Assembly: GCF_022376445.1 (NCBI RefSeq)
Contig: NW_025955274.1
Location: forward strand, 1 to 46,495
DNA: 46,495 bases
From: Fomitopsis serialis
Taxonomy: Eukaryota > Basidiomycota > Agaricomycetes > Polyporales > Fomitopsidaceae
Reading direction: 5' to 3'
A model generated the notes under the pieces. The model did not search any database. It saw nothing but the letters and a program-made list of their open reading frames with translations, and was not told where the DNA came from. Each line of letters starts with the position of its first letter. Within the stretch, counting starts at the first letter, position 1. Below are positions 31,815 to 41,336 of this stretch, piece after piece. Made by a program: the position numbers and the translations under genes.

Positions 31815-32590
31815 GTCGTGTTTGAGCAAAATTCTTGCGTGGTCACTGTGACATATGCGCGTGTACAGCTGTCCATGTGAAAACACGTGTCTCGTACTAG
31901 TCTACTCCCACTGCGTCAAGAGTTAGCCCTTGGTAAGTAGCTGTTGAATGTCATTGCATATGCCGGCGGCCGCGCAAGAGGAAACTGACGACGGAGGAGT
32001 GTATGGCCCGAGGAAAGGGTGGTAGAGAATGTGATCCAAGGTATGAGGACGTCTTCTTCATCAATGACACTGACACCTACAATGCCCCGTAGAATGCGGA
32101 CTGTGACGAGACGGGGGCCAACCGCAATGACAACAACGCGAACGTTCTTGACCAAGCCACGGTCGAGGGAGAAATTGCGCAGCAAGCGTTAGACGGCGTT
32201 AACCTTCACGGTCAACGAGTGGGGAGGAAAACCTGCGGGATTCTGGCGGGCGACGTAGTCAAATATGCTGTCGGGGGAGTCGATGCCGGCGTCGTCTGCC
32301 TCCTTCAGAGAGTCGGCGGCAAGGTATGTCCTGCTTGTCTCACCAATGTGGTCGAGAACAATGCTGTTGTAACGGTCGATCTGCCTATTGGTGGGAGCAA
32401 GCATCGAACATTAGACAGGCGATGGGATTGGCGAGTACATGTGTCGGGAAGACGAAGTCAATCAGCTGCTGGTCGTCGGATACATGTTGCAGGAGGTGCA
32501 GAGAGACTTCTGGACCTTCACCGTCACCGATAGCATCAACCATGTGGGCGAGCTCAAGGAGTGTTAGCAGTCGATGATCGACTGCCTCCG
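31815..32590 (-). pseudogene. Helitron (PIF1-like) helicase C-terminal remnant
   Basis: Pieces in different minus-strand frames line up, in order, with the C-terminal part of fungal Helitron helicases: DAIGDGEGPE, DDQQLIDFVFP, LANPIACL, LAPTNRQIDRYNSIVLDHI, SRTYLAADSLKEADDAG, DYVARQNPAGFPPHSLTVKV, RLLRNFSLDRGLVKNVRVVV, TFSTTLSSGHTLLRRQFPLA and finally GQLYT and DHARILL. The frame shifts between CL and LAPTNR (about 32,400), a TAA replaces the codon after KVNAV (about 32,187), and further shifts and a TAG follow near 31,915. Walker motifs and the Rep nuclease part are absent. It is a dead fragment of a rolling-circle transposon; no activity is expected. Confidence 0.85.
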
Positions 32591-33335
32591 GGTAGAGTTC
32601 CACCTCCGACAGCGACAGGAGAGGGGCCGAAGTTGAAAGAAATGAGCTCAAGGTCGACACCCAACACGCCATCTGAACGCACGCGCGAGCATCGGCCGTG
32701 GAAAGATACGGTAGAATTGGGGGCAGGAGCAGGAACGGTAGCCCATCGCGGCGAAGCGTCGTATATGCACCTAGTAAGTGGGAGATTTAATGAAAGCGCG
32801 AAGACAGTGTTGTAATTATACTTACTGAATATTAGCCGTTTTACTTTCGTCGCGCACGCGCTCATGGGCGATAACAGGGAATGACTTTGATTGGCCGTCT
32901 GCAAGCACATCATACGCAGACGTAACCGTTCCGATGCCGATGATGGTGGGCGGGAAGGACAGAACGCTCTGATCATATTTCGTCCCCGAGAGATGGATAG
33001 CATCAAGCAAAGCCATGCCGGCAGAAGGACAGTAGGCACGCGCGATGACGTAAGCAATAGTATTGTCAGCTAAGACAGTGTCGTTTGGAGGGCAAGTTTC
33101 GTTCAAGCCCCCATAATTGTCTTCGTGTCACAGGTTGATAGCCAATCGCTCGCCCGTGTACCAACAGGCAATTGCCATTGGCAAGGAGCGCAAGGGTGCT
33201 ATCCTGCTTGACCTTGGTTGTTGCTGTGGGTATCGTTTTAAATAGCAGACTTAGTTGACGCCTGATTGACTCCTGGGTAGTTGGCGTCGACGTCAGGAAG
33301 GCCGTAGCAGACAGATTCCCTGCTGAAAACGCCAT
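32554..33335 (-). CDS. Unknown OB-fold-like protein, frame interrupted
   Basis: Minus strand. The first exon (from ATG 33335) reads MAFSAGNLSATAFLTS through LALLANGNCLLVHGRAIGYQ; the next part reads NTIAYVIARAYCPSAGMALLD, PPTIIGIGTVTSAYDVL, SFPVIAHERVRDESK in a different frame, and a clean intron (32829 to about 32769) joins it to CIYDASPRWATV, NSTVSFHGRCSRV, GVLGVDLELISFNFGPSP and a stop at 32554. The alternation of strands and phrases like STVSFHGRCSRV suggest an OB-fold-like beta barrel, but that is a guess. A one-base frame change near 33,121-33,134 separates the two parts. Its last codons overlap the Helitron fragment in another frame. It may be cargo or a co-mobilised repetitive gene. 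Function unknown. Confidence 0.5.
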
Positions 33336-33982
33336 AGGATCAGACCTTCATACAGGTGGGTACGGTTCAGCAGATGGTGTTGCTGTGCACTGACAACACA
33401 ATCACTGTAGAATATTGGGATCTCGGTCACAAACTCTTCAGGACGACTCCGAAGGAGTTCCCGGCACATTTCCTCGGGGGCGACGCCCTTGACACAGACT
33501 TCTTCCGCACGGCCCCGCCCCTCAATGCCCCGCCCGAAGCCTCCGCGCCTGCGCTGTCCTCTTTGACGACCCTCACGCCTCTCCACGGACACGTCTCCGT
33601 CATTCATGTGTCATCCTTCTTTCACCTGTTCAGCGAGGAGAAGCAGCTTGAGCTGGCGCACAAGCTCGCCGGCCTTCTCTCGCCTATCCCGGGCTCTATG
33701 ATCTTCGGGCTGCACAGCGGCCGGGCGGAGAAAGGCCTGAGGACGGAGAGCGCTCCGATGCGAACGGGCGAGTACATGTTCTGCCACTCGGATGAAAGCT
33801 GGAAGGAGCTTTGGGATGGCGTGGTGTTCAAGAAGGGTACGGTGGAGGTCAAGGCGTCTCTACACAATGTCAAGGAGCTGTTCGACAGCTGGGGAGTCGA
33901 CACACTGGACATTCCCGATCGGATCAGGCAGGCGATCGCTGGGAACCGGTTGTTCCTGGTGTGGTCGGTGACAAGGCTGTGA
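33333..33982 (+). pseudogene. SAM-dependent methyltransferase gene, 3' part only
   Basis: The last exon (33411-33982) reads EYWDLGHKLFRTTPKEFPAHF, GGDALDTDFF, HGHVSVIHVSSFFHLFSEEKQ, GSMIFGLHSGRAEKG, GEYMFCHSDESWKELWDGVVF, ending FLVWSVTRL. This is the C-terminal half of a family of fungal class I methyltransferases with a conserved WDLGH. A short preceding exon end (GSDLHT, to about 33355) also fits, joined by an intron at 33356-33410. Everything upstream, including the SAM-binding glycine motif, is missing: left of about 33333 lies the opposite-strand island gene. The gene was therefore probably cut by insertion or rearrangement and cannot make an active enzyme from this locus, although the remaining exon is still open. 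Confidence 0.72.
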
Positions 33983-34407
33983 TCAGTGACCTTGGGCTGC
34001 GTGGTTCAGTCATCGCGTTCATTCAACATGAGCTCATGCGTTGGTAGCTGGCTCAACCCTGCTTCATGAAGCTCGCATAGTACTGCACCGGGTGTATACA
34101 TATCACGTACACGTTGTACGACCTGACCGATTCCTGGGAGCTGGCATTGTACGACTAGAGTTGCTATTTCCGTATGCGAAACGGATTACTCACTGTTGAG
34201 AGCGATGTGTGCGAGTGTGTGCGGGAAGCTCTCGATGAATCGGCGATCAGGAACGGCATGTCACGTGCAACGACGTCAGGCGTGAGATGCGATCGCCGGG
34301 AGAAGCGCTCTTACAAAGTGTCTCCCTCCATTTCGTCACTCCCAAGCCCTTGCTCGTCCCCGGCGCGTCTCTCTCTTCCCACTCGCCCTCACCACCGCAT
34401 CTCTACC
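33983..34407 (+). promoter_or_regulatory. Upstream region of 6-phosphogluconolactonase
   Basis: About 425 bases without a gene. The last 100 bases are C/T-rich leader. An ATG at 34174 opens a frame that runs into the gene in phase with its first exon, but it lacks family similarity, so the ATG at 34408 is preferred. Confidence 0.45.
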
Positions 34408-35240
34408 ATGCCAGTCACCGCACCCTCACCACCCATTCTCTATTCGTTCGCGTCCCCCACCGAGCTCTGCGATGCGGTCGCGGACTTCATACTAAAGGCC
34501 CAGAAAGAAGCCATCGACAAGAAGGGCAGGTTTTCGGTCGCTTTATCCGGTGGCTCGCTGCCTCAACAGCTCAACGCTCTGATCAACAAGCCCGGCGTGA
34601 GGTGGGACAAGTGGTGCGTTGCCTTCTCCTCATTCCAGCCCGCTATCTGATTCCATCGCGCTCTCCTAGGCAAGTCTTCTACGCCGACGAGCGTGTCGTC
34701 CCCCTCGACCACCCCGACTCCAACCACAAACTCTGCACAGACGAGCTCTTCTCGAAAGTGCCCATCCCTAAAGATCACATACACACGATCGACCCCTCGC
34801 TCGCCGACGACCTCGAGGAGCTCTCGGACGCCTACGAAAAGGAGCTCATCCGCGAATTCGCGCAGAAAGACTCCGCCCGCTTCCCCATCTTCGACCTCAT
34901 CCTCCTGGGCACCGGCCCGGACGGCCACACCGCGTCGCTCTTCCCCGGCCACCCGCTCCTCACGGAGGAGGATCGCTGGGTCGCGTACATCGAGGACAGC
35001 CCTAAGCCACCCCCGAGGCGCATCACCTTCACCTACCCCGTTATCAACCACGCTGCGCGCGTCGCCTTCGTCGCGAGTGGTGCGGCCAAGGCAGATACCC
35101 TGCAGACCGTTTTCGACAAGCCCGAGGAGGGCCTCCCTGCGTCCAGAGTGCGGCCTTCGCACCCAGGCCAGGTCTACTGGTTCGTCGACGATCCGGCCGT
35201 TTCGAAGGTGCAGTTCCCAAGAACCCCATTCAAACTCTGA
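34408..35240 (+). CDS. 6-phosphogluconolactonase
   Basis: Two exons (34408-34613, 34670-35240) encode 258 residues, the normal size. It hydrolyses 6-phosphogluconolactone in the oxidative pentose phosphate pathway, in the cytosol. Family signatures are visible: [11 protein letters not shown] near 45-55, [19 protein letters not shown] (69-87), the phosphate-binding and catalytic [17 protein letters not shown] (about 147-163), [17 protein letters not shown] and the C-terminal [12 protein letters not shown]. The single intron splits a Trp codon (TG/G), which fixes the join. No anomalies; the frame needs no correction. Confidence 0.96.
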
Positions 35241-35495
35241 TCGAGGGATAGGCTTCGTGCGAGAACCTTGAGGAGATAGGTAGCACACGGCGGCAGAAGC
35301 AACAACATAAATCTGTATATCATCGCGCTTAGTATTCTTTCTGCCATTACCTTTGTACCCTTCCCGTAGTCGTAGTACTTATGCCATCAAGCTCTAGTTC
35401 ATGCTGCACTCTGATCGGCTGAGCCACACGTAATGTGAGCGCAATGGGTCGTTCCAGTAGTCGTAAAGTCGTCATAATACGGTCTGGCACGGAGC
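35241..35495. terminator. Convergent 3' region, lactonase and PXA gene
   Basis: About 255 bases between converging stops, with AT-rich stretches near 35,305-35,345. No gene is seen. Confidence 0.35.
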
Positions 35496-37555
35496 TCAAG
35501 GCGTCCTAGCCGCCAAACTAATAGCACCTTCAGCCGCGGCGCCAGGCGATACGGCCTCGGACGCGCCGAGCTCCGGGAAGACTGTCACCAAAACGAGGTC
35601 GAGAATGAAGAGCATGAGATGCGCGTTACAGGCCTGAGAAGAAAGCGGGTCCAGAATTCCGTCGATCGCGCTCGTCCGTGCTTCTGAAGTAGGGCCCAGC
35701 ACTATCGCCAGCGGCGCTAGAGAACCCATTGGAAACTTGTCAGTGTCTTGTACGAGACATAGGCACCGAAGTCAACATGACTGACCTGGGATGGCGGCGA
35801 GTAACCTCCTCCCGAGGGCAGCCCTCATAACGGCTTGTTCTTCGAGAGTTGGATCTGGTGGGGGCGGCGCTGGCCAGCCTTCCGGGAACAAAGCCCTCTT
35901 TGCGCTCCGCACGACTCCGGCTATCCTGTCCGACGACAATGCGTGTGTGTACAGGAGGTAGGGGAGGAGCCGCGAGAGGAACGGATCGAGTGCGGTGAGC
36001 GGCAAGGCAAGCGTTTGGGTGAGTGCGCGCGCGGTGAGCGACGGCGGGAGGAGGGTCTGGACAAGGTGGAGGGACGGAGCGGTGTAATTCGGCGGAGATG
36101 GTGGGGCCGAGGGAGAGGTCGAGTGCAGGGCTGCAGGGGCAGAAGAGGAAGAGTTGGACGCGGTCTGGACCGTCGAAGCCGATGTCGTCCGGAGGAGAGG
36201 GTTCACGGAGGATATCGAGGTGGGGGTAGGCGGGCCTCGGGGCGGTGTTACTGGTTGCGACACGACTCTTGACGGCGCAGACACGGCGGCCAGGCTACCC
36301 GGAATGGCGAGTGGGTTGGGGGAAGGGACGGGACTTGGTATTACATCGGGTGTCAAGGGCCGACTCGTAGGCGAATCCGGGAAGAGAGGTGCGCTCTCGT
36401 TAACCCTCTTGACGGTGTTCCGGGCTTGTCTGTATGTGTGAATTAGGAGGAGGCATACCCCAGATATGGATTGGATGGCAGAGAGGAAGACAATGGCTAG
36501 TGATTGCAGTGAGAACCCTTGGCGGGACGCATGCGCCCCGTCCGAAGTGGATGTAGGATGTCCAGGACGAGGTGGCTGTGGAAGCAGAACGTCAGTGTTG
36601 GGTAAGTCACGTCAGCCAAGTGTAGCATTCAGTCGGACGAGTACGTGAACCGAGGCACACGGATGCATCTATTCCGATAAGAGAGTATGTACATCCGGCG
36701 ATAGCGCGTCGCCCCGTGGAAATCACTGGGAAAGAAACGGATAGCGTGCAGACACACCTCGACACCCTTGCCCTTGTCCTGCTCCGCTCCCAGCTGGTCC
36801 AGCAAGACCTTGTGGATGAACCAAGGTTGGGTCACTCGTGGCATGACGCTCTTCAGGAGCACACTCAGGATGATCTCCCGGACAATATACCGCTCCGCCT
36901 CCGAGTCGTAGTCTTCTGGCGGAAGGCAAGCCTTGAGGATATGGTCTACAGCCTGGCGAACGTAGACATCGTCGACGCGTCCATCCGCGCTGATAGCCAT
37001 GTGCGGCTGTAGGTGATGAAAGAGTTGAGGTAGGGTCGCTGCGCCGCCAGTCGCATACGAGGTGTGTAACTTTGCCCTTGCGCTTCGGAAGTCGACATAA
37101 TGCTGCGTCAGGAGAGTAGGGAGGTCGCGGAAGACCAGAGGAGAAAGGTCCGTCGCGAGAAGACGGGCCTCGAGCGTGCGTACTACGCTTGTAAGGATGC
37201 GCGTAATCTCGGGGAGGAACTCCTTGTCATAACGCGTAATCTTTGTCCACCACGGGTTCACGTATGCGCGCAAGGCAAGCGCGACGAAGTCGTACAGCTC
37301 ACCATTCAAGACAGGCACAGCCAGGGGGGAGGTCAGCAGTGGCGGAAGGTCGGCATCGGCAGGGAGGGTAGGAAAGAGCAGGCGACGGGGAAGCGAGACA
37401 GGCTTCGGTGCAGGTTTGGTGGCAGGCTTGTCCCCAAGCGAAGACGAGCCGGACTTGACGGAGCGTACAGAGTGGCGGAGAGAGGGCGCGAGGCCCGTGG
37501 ACATCGTCGCGGACGACGAGCGCAGTACTGCCGGATTCAGAAGGCCACAATCCAT
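35496..37555 (-). CDS. PXA-domain membrane-associated protein
   Basis: Minus strand, three clear blocks: 37555 to about 36,660-36,740, 36575-35786 and 35716-35496. The first holds a PXA domain (about 95-270): LNGELYDFVALALRAYVNPWW, ITRYDKEFLPEITRIL, LLTQHYVDFRSARAKL, QAVDHILKACLPPEDYDSEAERYIVREIILSVLL and QPWFIHKVLLDQL. The second begins PPRPGHPTSTSDG, contains a hydrophobic span (LAIVFLSAIQSISGVCLLLIH, probably membrane-inserted), then a Ser/Pro-rich linker and helical tail. PXA domains occur in sorting nexins and lipid-transfer regulators acting at ER-endosome-vacuole contacts; no PX domain is seen. The junction between the first two blocks could not be fixed: the obvious donor (CCCA/GTGATT) has the wrong phase. 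ATG 37504 is an alternative start. Confidence 0.8.
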
Positions 37556-37940
37556 GGCGCACGTGGCTCGGGAAGGCTGCTAGCGCCCGCTTGAGGATCG
37601 AGTATGTTAGCCGTTGGTTAGCCGGGCATGGTCACGGTAGAAACAGTCGGCCTCTCTCTTGCCAGCCACACTCACCGTCGACGTCGTTCACCGCGTTCGT
37701 CGCCCTTGGTGTGCTAGTGTCGAGCGAGCGCCATCTCTGTGAGACCGGTGAGCGGCGCTACCTCCCCTTGAACAGTGACGGCCATCTGATGTTTCGATTT
37801 CTCTCCTTGCACAGACAGCTCTTTATCTGACCTGAATGCGCTAGCAACAGTCACTTAACAGATCTACTCGCCGACACTCCTTACATTCATTCGTTCTTTT
37901 CTCTGGTCCTGGCCAGACCAGCGGTCACCAGTACCCTACA
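37556..37940. promoter_or_regulatory. Bidirectional promoter, PXA gene/membrane protein
   Basis: Region of 385 bases between divergent starts at 37555 and 37941. C/T-rich on the + strand close to 37,900. No gene or RNA is recognised. Confidence 0.45.
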
Positions 37941-39271
37941 ATGCCTAATGTCCCTCAAGTGCGCCCTCGAGATGGAAGCTCCAACGGTGGTGGTCTCTCC
38001 ACGTCGACCGTCATTATCATCGCTGTTGTATGTGGCTCCGTGCTCATACTCGCCTCCGTCCTGTTCCTCTGGCGATGCTTCGTGCGCCTCGTCCATCGCA
38101 AGAAGTCAAACCCTCTGCCACCAGTACAACTGCTCGCACATCAGCGTGGACCGCATACTACTTCACTGTCGGAGCGCAAAACCTTCTATTCCAGCGACGC
38201 AGACAGCACTTTTGGCCTCACATACAAAACTGGCCTTGCGCACACACCGAGTGACGGCTCACTGACACCTGGTGGTTCGGTCTACCCAAGCCGGTCGAAC
38301 AGCGCTAATACCGAAGATGGCGTGTCCACCGAAACTGTATCTGCACTCGGCCAGCCGCTTTCCGTGGACACTGCAATGCTTCCGAATCTTGATGTTGCAG
38401 GGGCGACCTCGCGCGATAACCTAACCCAATCGCCGAGTACGGCCCTATCGGACGCGTCGTCCATACACTCCCATGTCACGTCCAGTAATGGGCATCTGAC
38501 AGCCCGAACGCCCCGCCCGTTTCCGCGCTCGCAGTCACGGCCGTTGTCCTTGGCGTCGTCGACCGCCACGATGCAAACATTCCAGAGCACACAGAGCAAA
38601 CGCAGCGTTATCCGCGGGGCGCCGCATAGTCGACACAGCAGCATCCAGATCATTTTACCTGCCCCACTCGCGCCTGAGTCGTATCCTTACGAACAACTTG
38701 CGATGAACGCTATGGGTTCAAGAAGCAGCTACTTCTTCAACAGTGGTCAAGATGATGCCTCAGTCCGCGGGAGCGTAGCTTCAGACCAGTGGGTGCAAGG
38801 GGTGCTCGTTCGATGAGTCTGAGTGGTATACCGGAGTCCCCCACCGGACCTGCCCCTGGCCCAAGCTACGTCCGCGGTCCCCGCAGTCTTTCGCAGCCTT
38901 CACGACCGTCTTCCTCGCATCAATCCTTCCGACGCAGTCAATCACAGTCTCGCATGGACAGTTCGCCGCTACGAACTCAAGTCACAGCATACCCGTACCA
39001 AATCCCACCTCCACCTGTGCCGCAGATACCCGCAGCATTTGCAGCCGTGCCAAGACCTAGCCCAGATGCGGAGGACCCACCGTACAGACAGGGCCGCCCG
39101 GAGCCCGTGCGCCGTGGGTCGTCGCCCTCTCTCTCTGGGCGTCCCACACGGGAAGCAAGCCGCGGCCGCTCTCATGCGGACACTGGGCAAACGGGTCCAT
39201 CAGAACCCCGGAGACAAGTTCGCGCTCACGGTCACGAAGGAACACGCTGCGGAAACCGCGGAAGGAGGTAG
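37941..39271 (+). CDS. Single-pass membrane protein with Ser-rich cytosolic tail
   Basis: From ATG 37941 a 291-residue frame ends at 38816. The N-terminus is short with no signal peptide, followed by one strong membrane span (STVIIIAVVCGSVLILASVLFLW, about 21-43) and a basic stop-transfer RLVHRKK, so the bulk is probably cytosolic. The tail is rich in Ser/Thr/Pro with many SRS/RSQS phosphorylatable motifs. The same composition continues in another frame from about 38,795 (RSMSLSGIPESPTG, SSSHQSFRRSQSQSR) to 39271, so one base is probably missing in the G run at 38,790-38,793. Corrected, the protein would be about 440 residues. It recalls the stress-sensor-like tails of fungi, but I know no assigned function. 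Confidence 0.72.
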
Positions 39272-39781
39272 ACGTGCCGCCTTGACCTTGTGGGGATGTG
39301 GAGGTCGCTTCCGACGTCTGTATCTGACGGTGGTGTAGGTTTTGTGCATGTGTGGACTCGCAATGTCATGGACGCCACGCGAGCGAACACTCATTACTCA
39401 TTGTCAGTCAATGTGCATGGTATATAGTACAACCAACTAGAGCAGTCTACGCATCGAAAACACTCATCCGTCACAGGCGCACCTTGGCCTGGGTAGGCCC
39501 GATCTGAGGTACCTGAGCGTGTTCAGCGCTGCGCTTTCTCCGCTGCTGACCGTCCCCTGACCGAATGTGTACTAGGACTGATATATGATAGCTCATGTAC
39601 TCAAAGGCTATCATGCAGCGTTTATTGCGGCGCAGCAACATCACTGCAAATCCGCTCCGGTCGATCACAGGTACGGCGCTTGACTGACACGTACGTATGT
39701 GCGTATGCTATAAAGCTTGGACAAGGTTATGTAGGACGTAGCGAAGATCACTGCATACCTTTGTGCACGTAGGCGAATCCA
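39272..39781. other. Intergenic region before GNAT copy 1
   Basis: About 510 bases with no recognisable gene. A TATAAAGC motif around 39,709-39,716 lies about 70 bases before the proposed GNAT start and may be its TATA box. Confidence 0.45.
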
Positions 39782-40914
39782 ATGTCCGAGTCGCTGCTTC
39801 CAAGTTATGGATGTTCATACTCGAAAGAGAAGCTCAGGCCAGAGCCGCTCACATTTGGTGCGTCCATTGGCATAGGTCATGTTTGGGGAACGTCGTTCTA
39901 ATCACCATGCACAGGGATCTTCCGTACACGGTTGATGCAGCTGTGAGGGCAAATTGGGATGATCCTTTGGGAAATTATGCGGACTATACGCCTGTGAGTT
40001 GATAGGCATCGCACACCGCGGCTCATCGATGAGTTGTATTGAACTCGACTTCAGGATTCGCGCGAAACTCCAGCGCAGAGAGCTTCCCGGCTCAGAATCA
40101 GCATGTACACCATGTTCATCGATGACATCCGTAGGCATGAAATTTGGACCATCAACCACGGCGATTCAATTCTGCGCTTGTAAGTCAAGGCCTGGAGACT
40201 ATTTCTACGGCCTCATTCGCGATGGAGCTGACGGCGTGTCAATATTGTAGCAGTCCAGCCCCTGTAACCGTACCCCGGGGGCGCAAGGCCCTGAACGGAC
40301 TCATTAACAGTATTGTCCGAAGGTTCCTGAAACTTTTCACCCTGTATCAGTCAAAGGAGCAGAAGAAGGTGCGTCGTAACGCGTCGATATCGATACCGAA
40401 GATCTGACGACGAACGCGATGCTGTAGCGTCGGACGGAAGTTCACGAGAAACTGACAGCTGCTATAGCAAGTGCACTAGGCGACAGAGCCGCCGAGTTAA
40501 TCTCTCTCGATGGACTGTGTACTGCGCCTGAAAAGCAAGGACTCGGATATGCGTCCGTGCTCCTCGATGAACTATTCACGATGGTGCGAGGCCCTGACCT
40601 TAGCATCTCATGTCCACCGCTGACCTCCCCTTCGCCCCACACAGGCCGATGCACAGTCGCGTGGTACTTGGTTGATCACGACACATCGGACTCAGACATT
40701 CTACGAGCGATTCGGCTTCAAGACCATCGCGTCGTTCTCAGTGGGCGAAACCAACCCGACTTGGAAAGGGGACCCTGTGATAGTATGCTTAGTGAGTGGA
40801 TCGCGCTTATCAACAAAATGAGCGGTCCAACACCTGGCTACTGCCGTCCTTTTACAGATGCTGAGGGAGCCTGAAACAATGACACTGTTTCATGGCGAGA
40901 AGGCCGTTGCTTAA
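39782..40914 (+). CDS. GNAT-family N-acetyltransferase, copy 1
   Basis: Seven exons (39782-39857, 39915-39993, 40055-40179, 40251-40368, 40428-40583, 40645-40791, 40858-40914), about 253 residues. The N-terminal part reads KEKLRPEPL, DLPYTVDAAVRANWDD, MYTMFIDDIRRHEIWTINHGDS. The acetyl-CoA site is APEKQGLGYASVLLDELF (Q-x-x-G-x-G/A type), then RGTWLITTHRTQTFYERFGFK and NPTWKGDPVIVCLMLREP. GNAT enzymes transfer acetyl groups from acetyl-CoA to amines; the substrate is unknown. Copy 2 near the right end shares exon sizes and motifs. By comparison with copy 2, one base is missing at the exon 1/2 join (39,857/39,915), so either the start is elsewhere or the sequence has an error. The rest is in frame. 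Confidence 0.8.
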
Positions 40915-41336
40915 GCTGGTTCGTACAGGCCCAACACTCTGGCTTGTGGCAACGACGTTACACTGGCGACTGAGGAAGATTTCGAGTTCATGCTGAAGAT
41001 GGGCAACAGGGCTCCATATTTGCGAGGGTTAGTTCGAGGGAAGGCAAACAATGGAATTTTGTGTATTAGCCAACAAATGCGAGATGTGGGTCTCATCCAC
41101 GCTGCAGGTTGATCGGAGCGGACTACAAGACGACGGCAATGTTGTTATGAAGCTGAATAGCTCATGCGGAATTCGTTGCGTCATCACAGACATCGAGACC
41201 ACAGATGTACTGGTTGCCACGTTCGTGGCCTGGGCGACCTCGCATTGAGGTCGCCATGCGTGAATTATTACGAGCAACGAGCAGTGTACAGAAAAGCGGA
41301 CAACAAAACATTATTGAATTCCTGAAATCTGTCAGG
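40915..41336. other. Convergent 3' region, GNAT copy 1 and RNA-binding gene
   Basis: About 420 bases. Several short frames exist but none shows a domain or splice pattern. It should contain the terminators of both converging genes. Confidence 0.4.

Noticed and set aside
39763..40002. Alternative GNAT copy 1 start frame reading MFILEREAQARAAHIW
   Set aside because: It joins exon 2 in phase, but the other frame (KEKLRPEPL) aligns with copy 2 (KSQLKPKVEL), so a missing base is the better explanation; this remains open.
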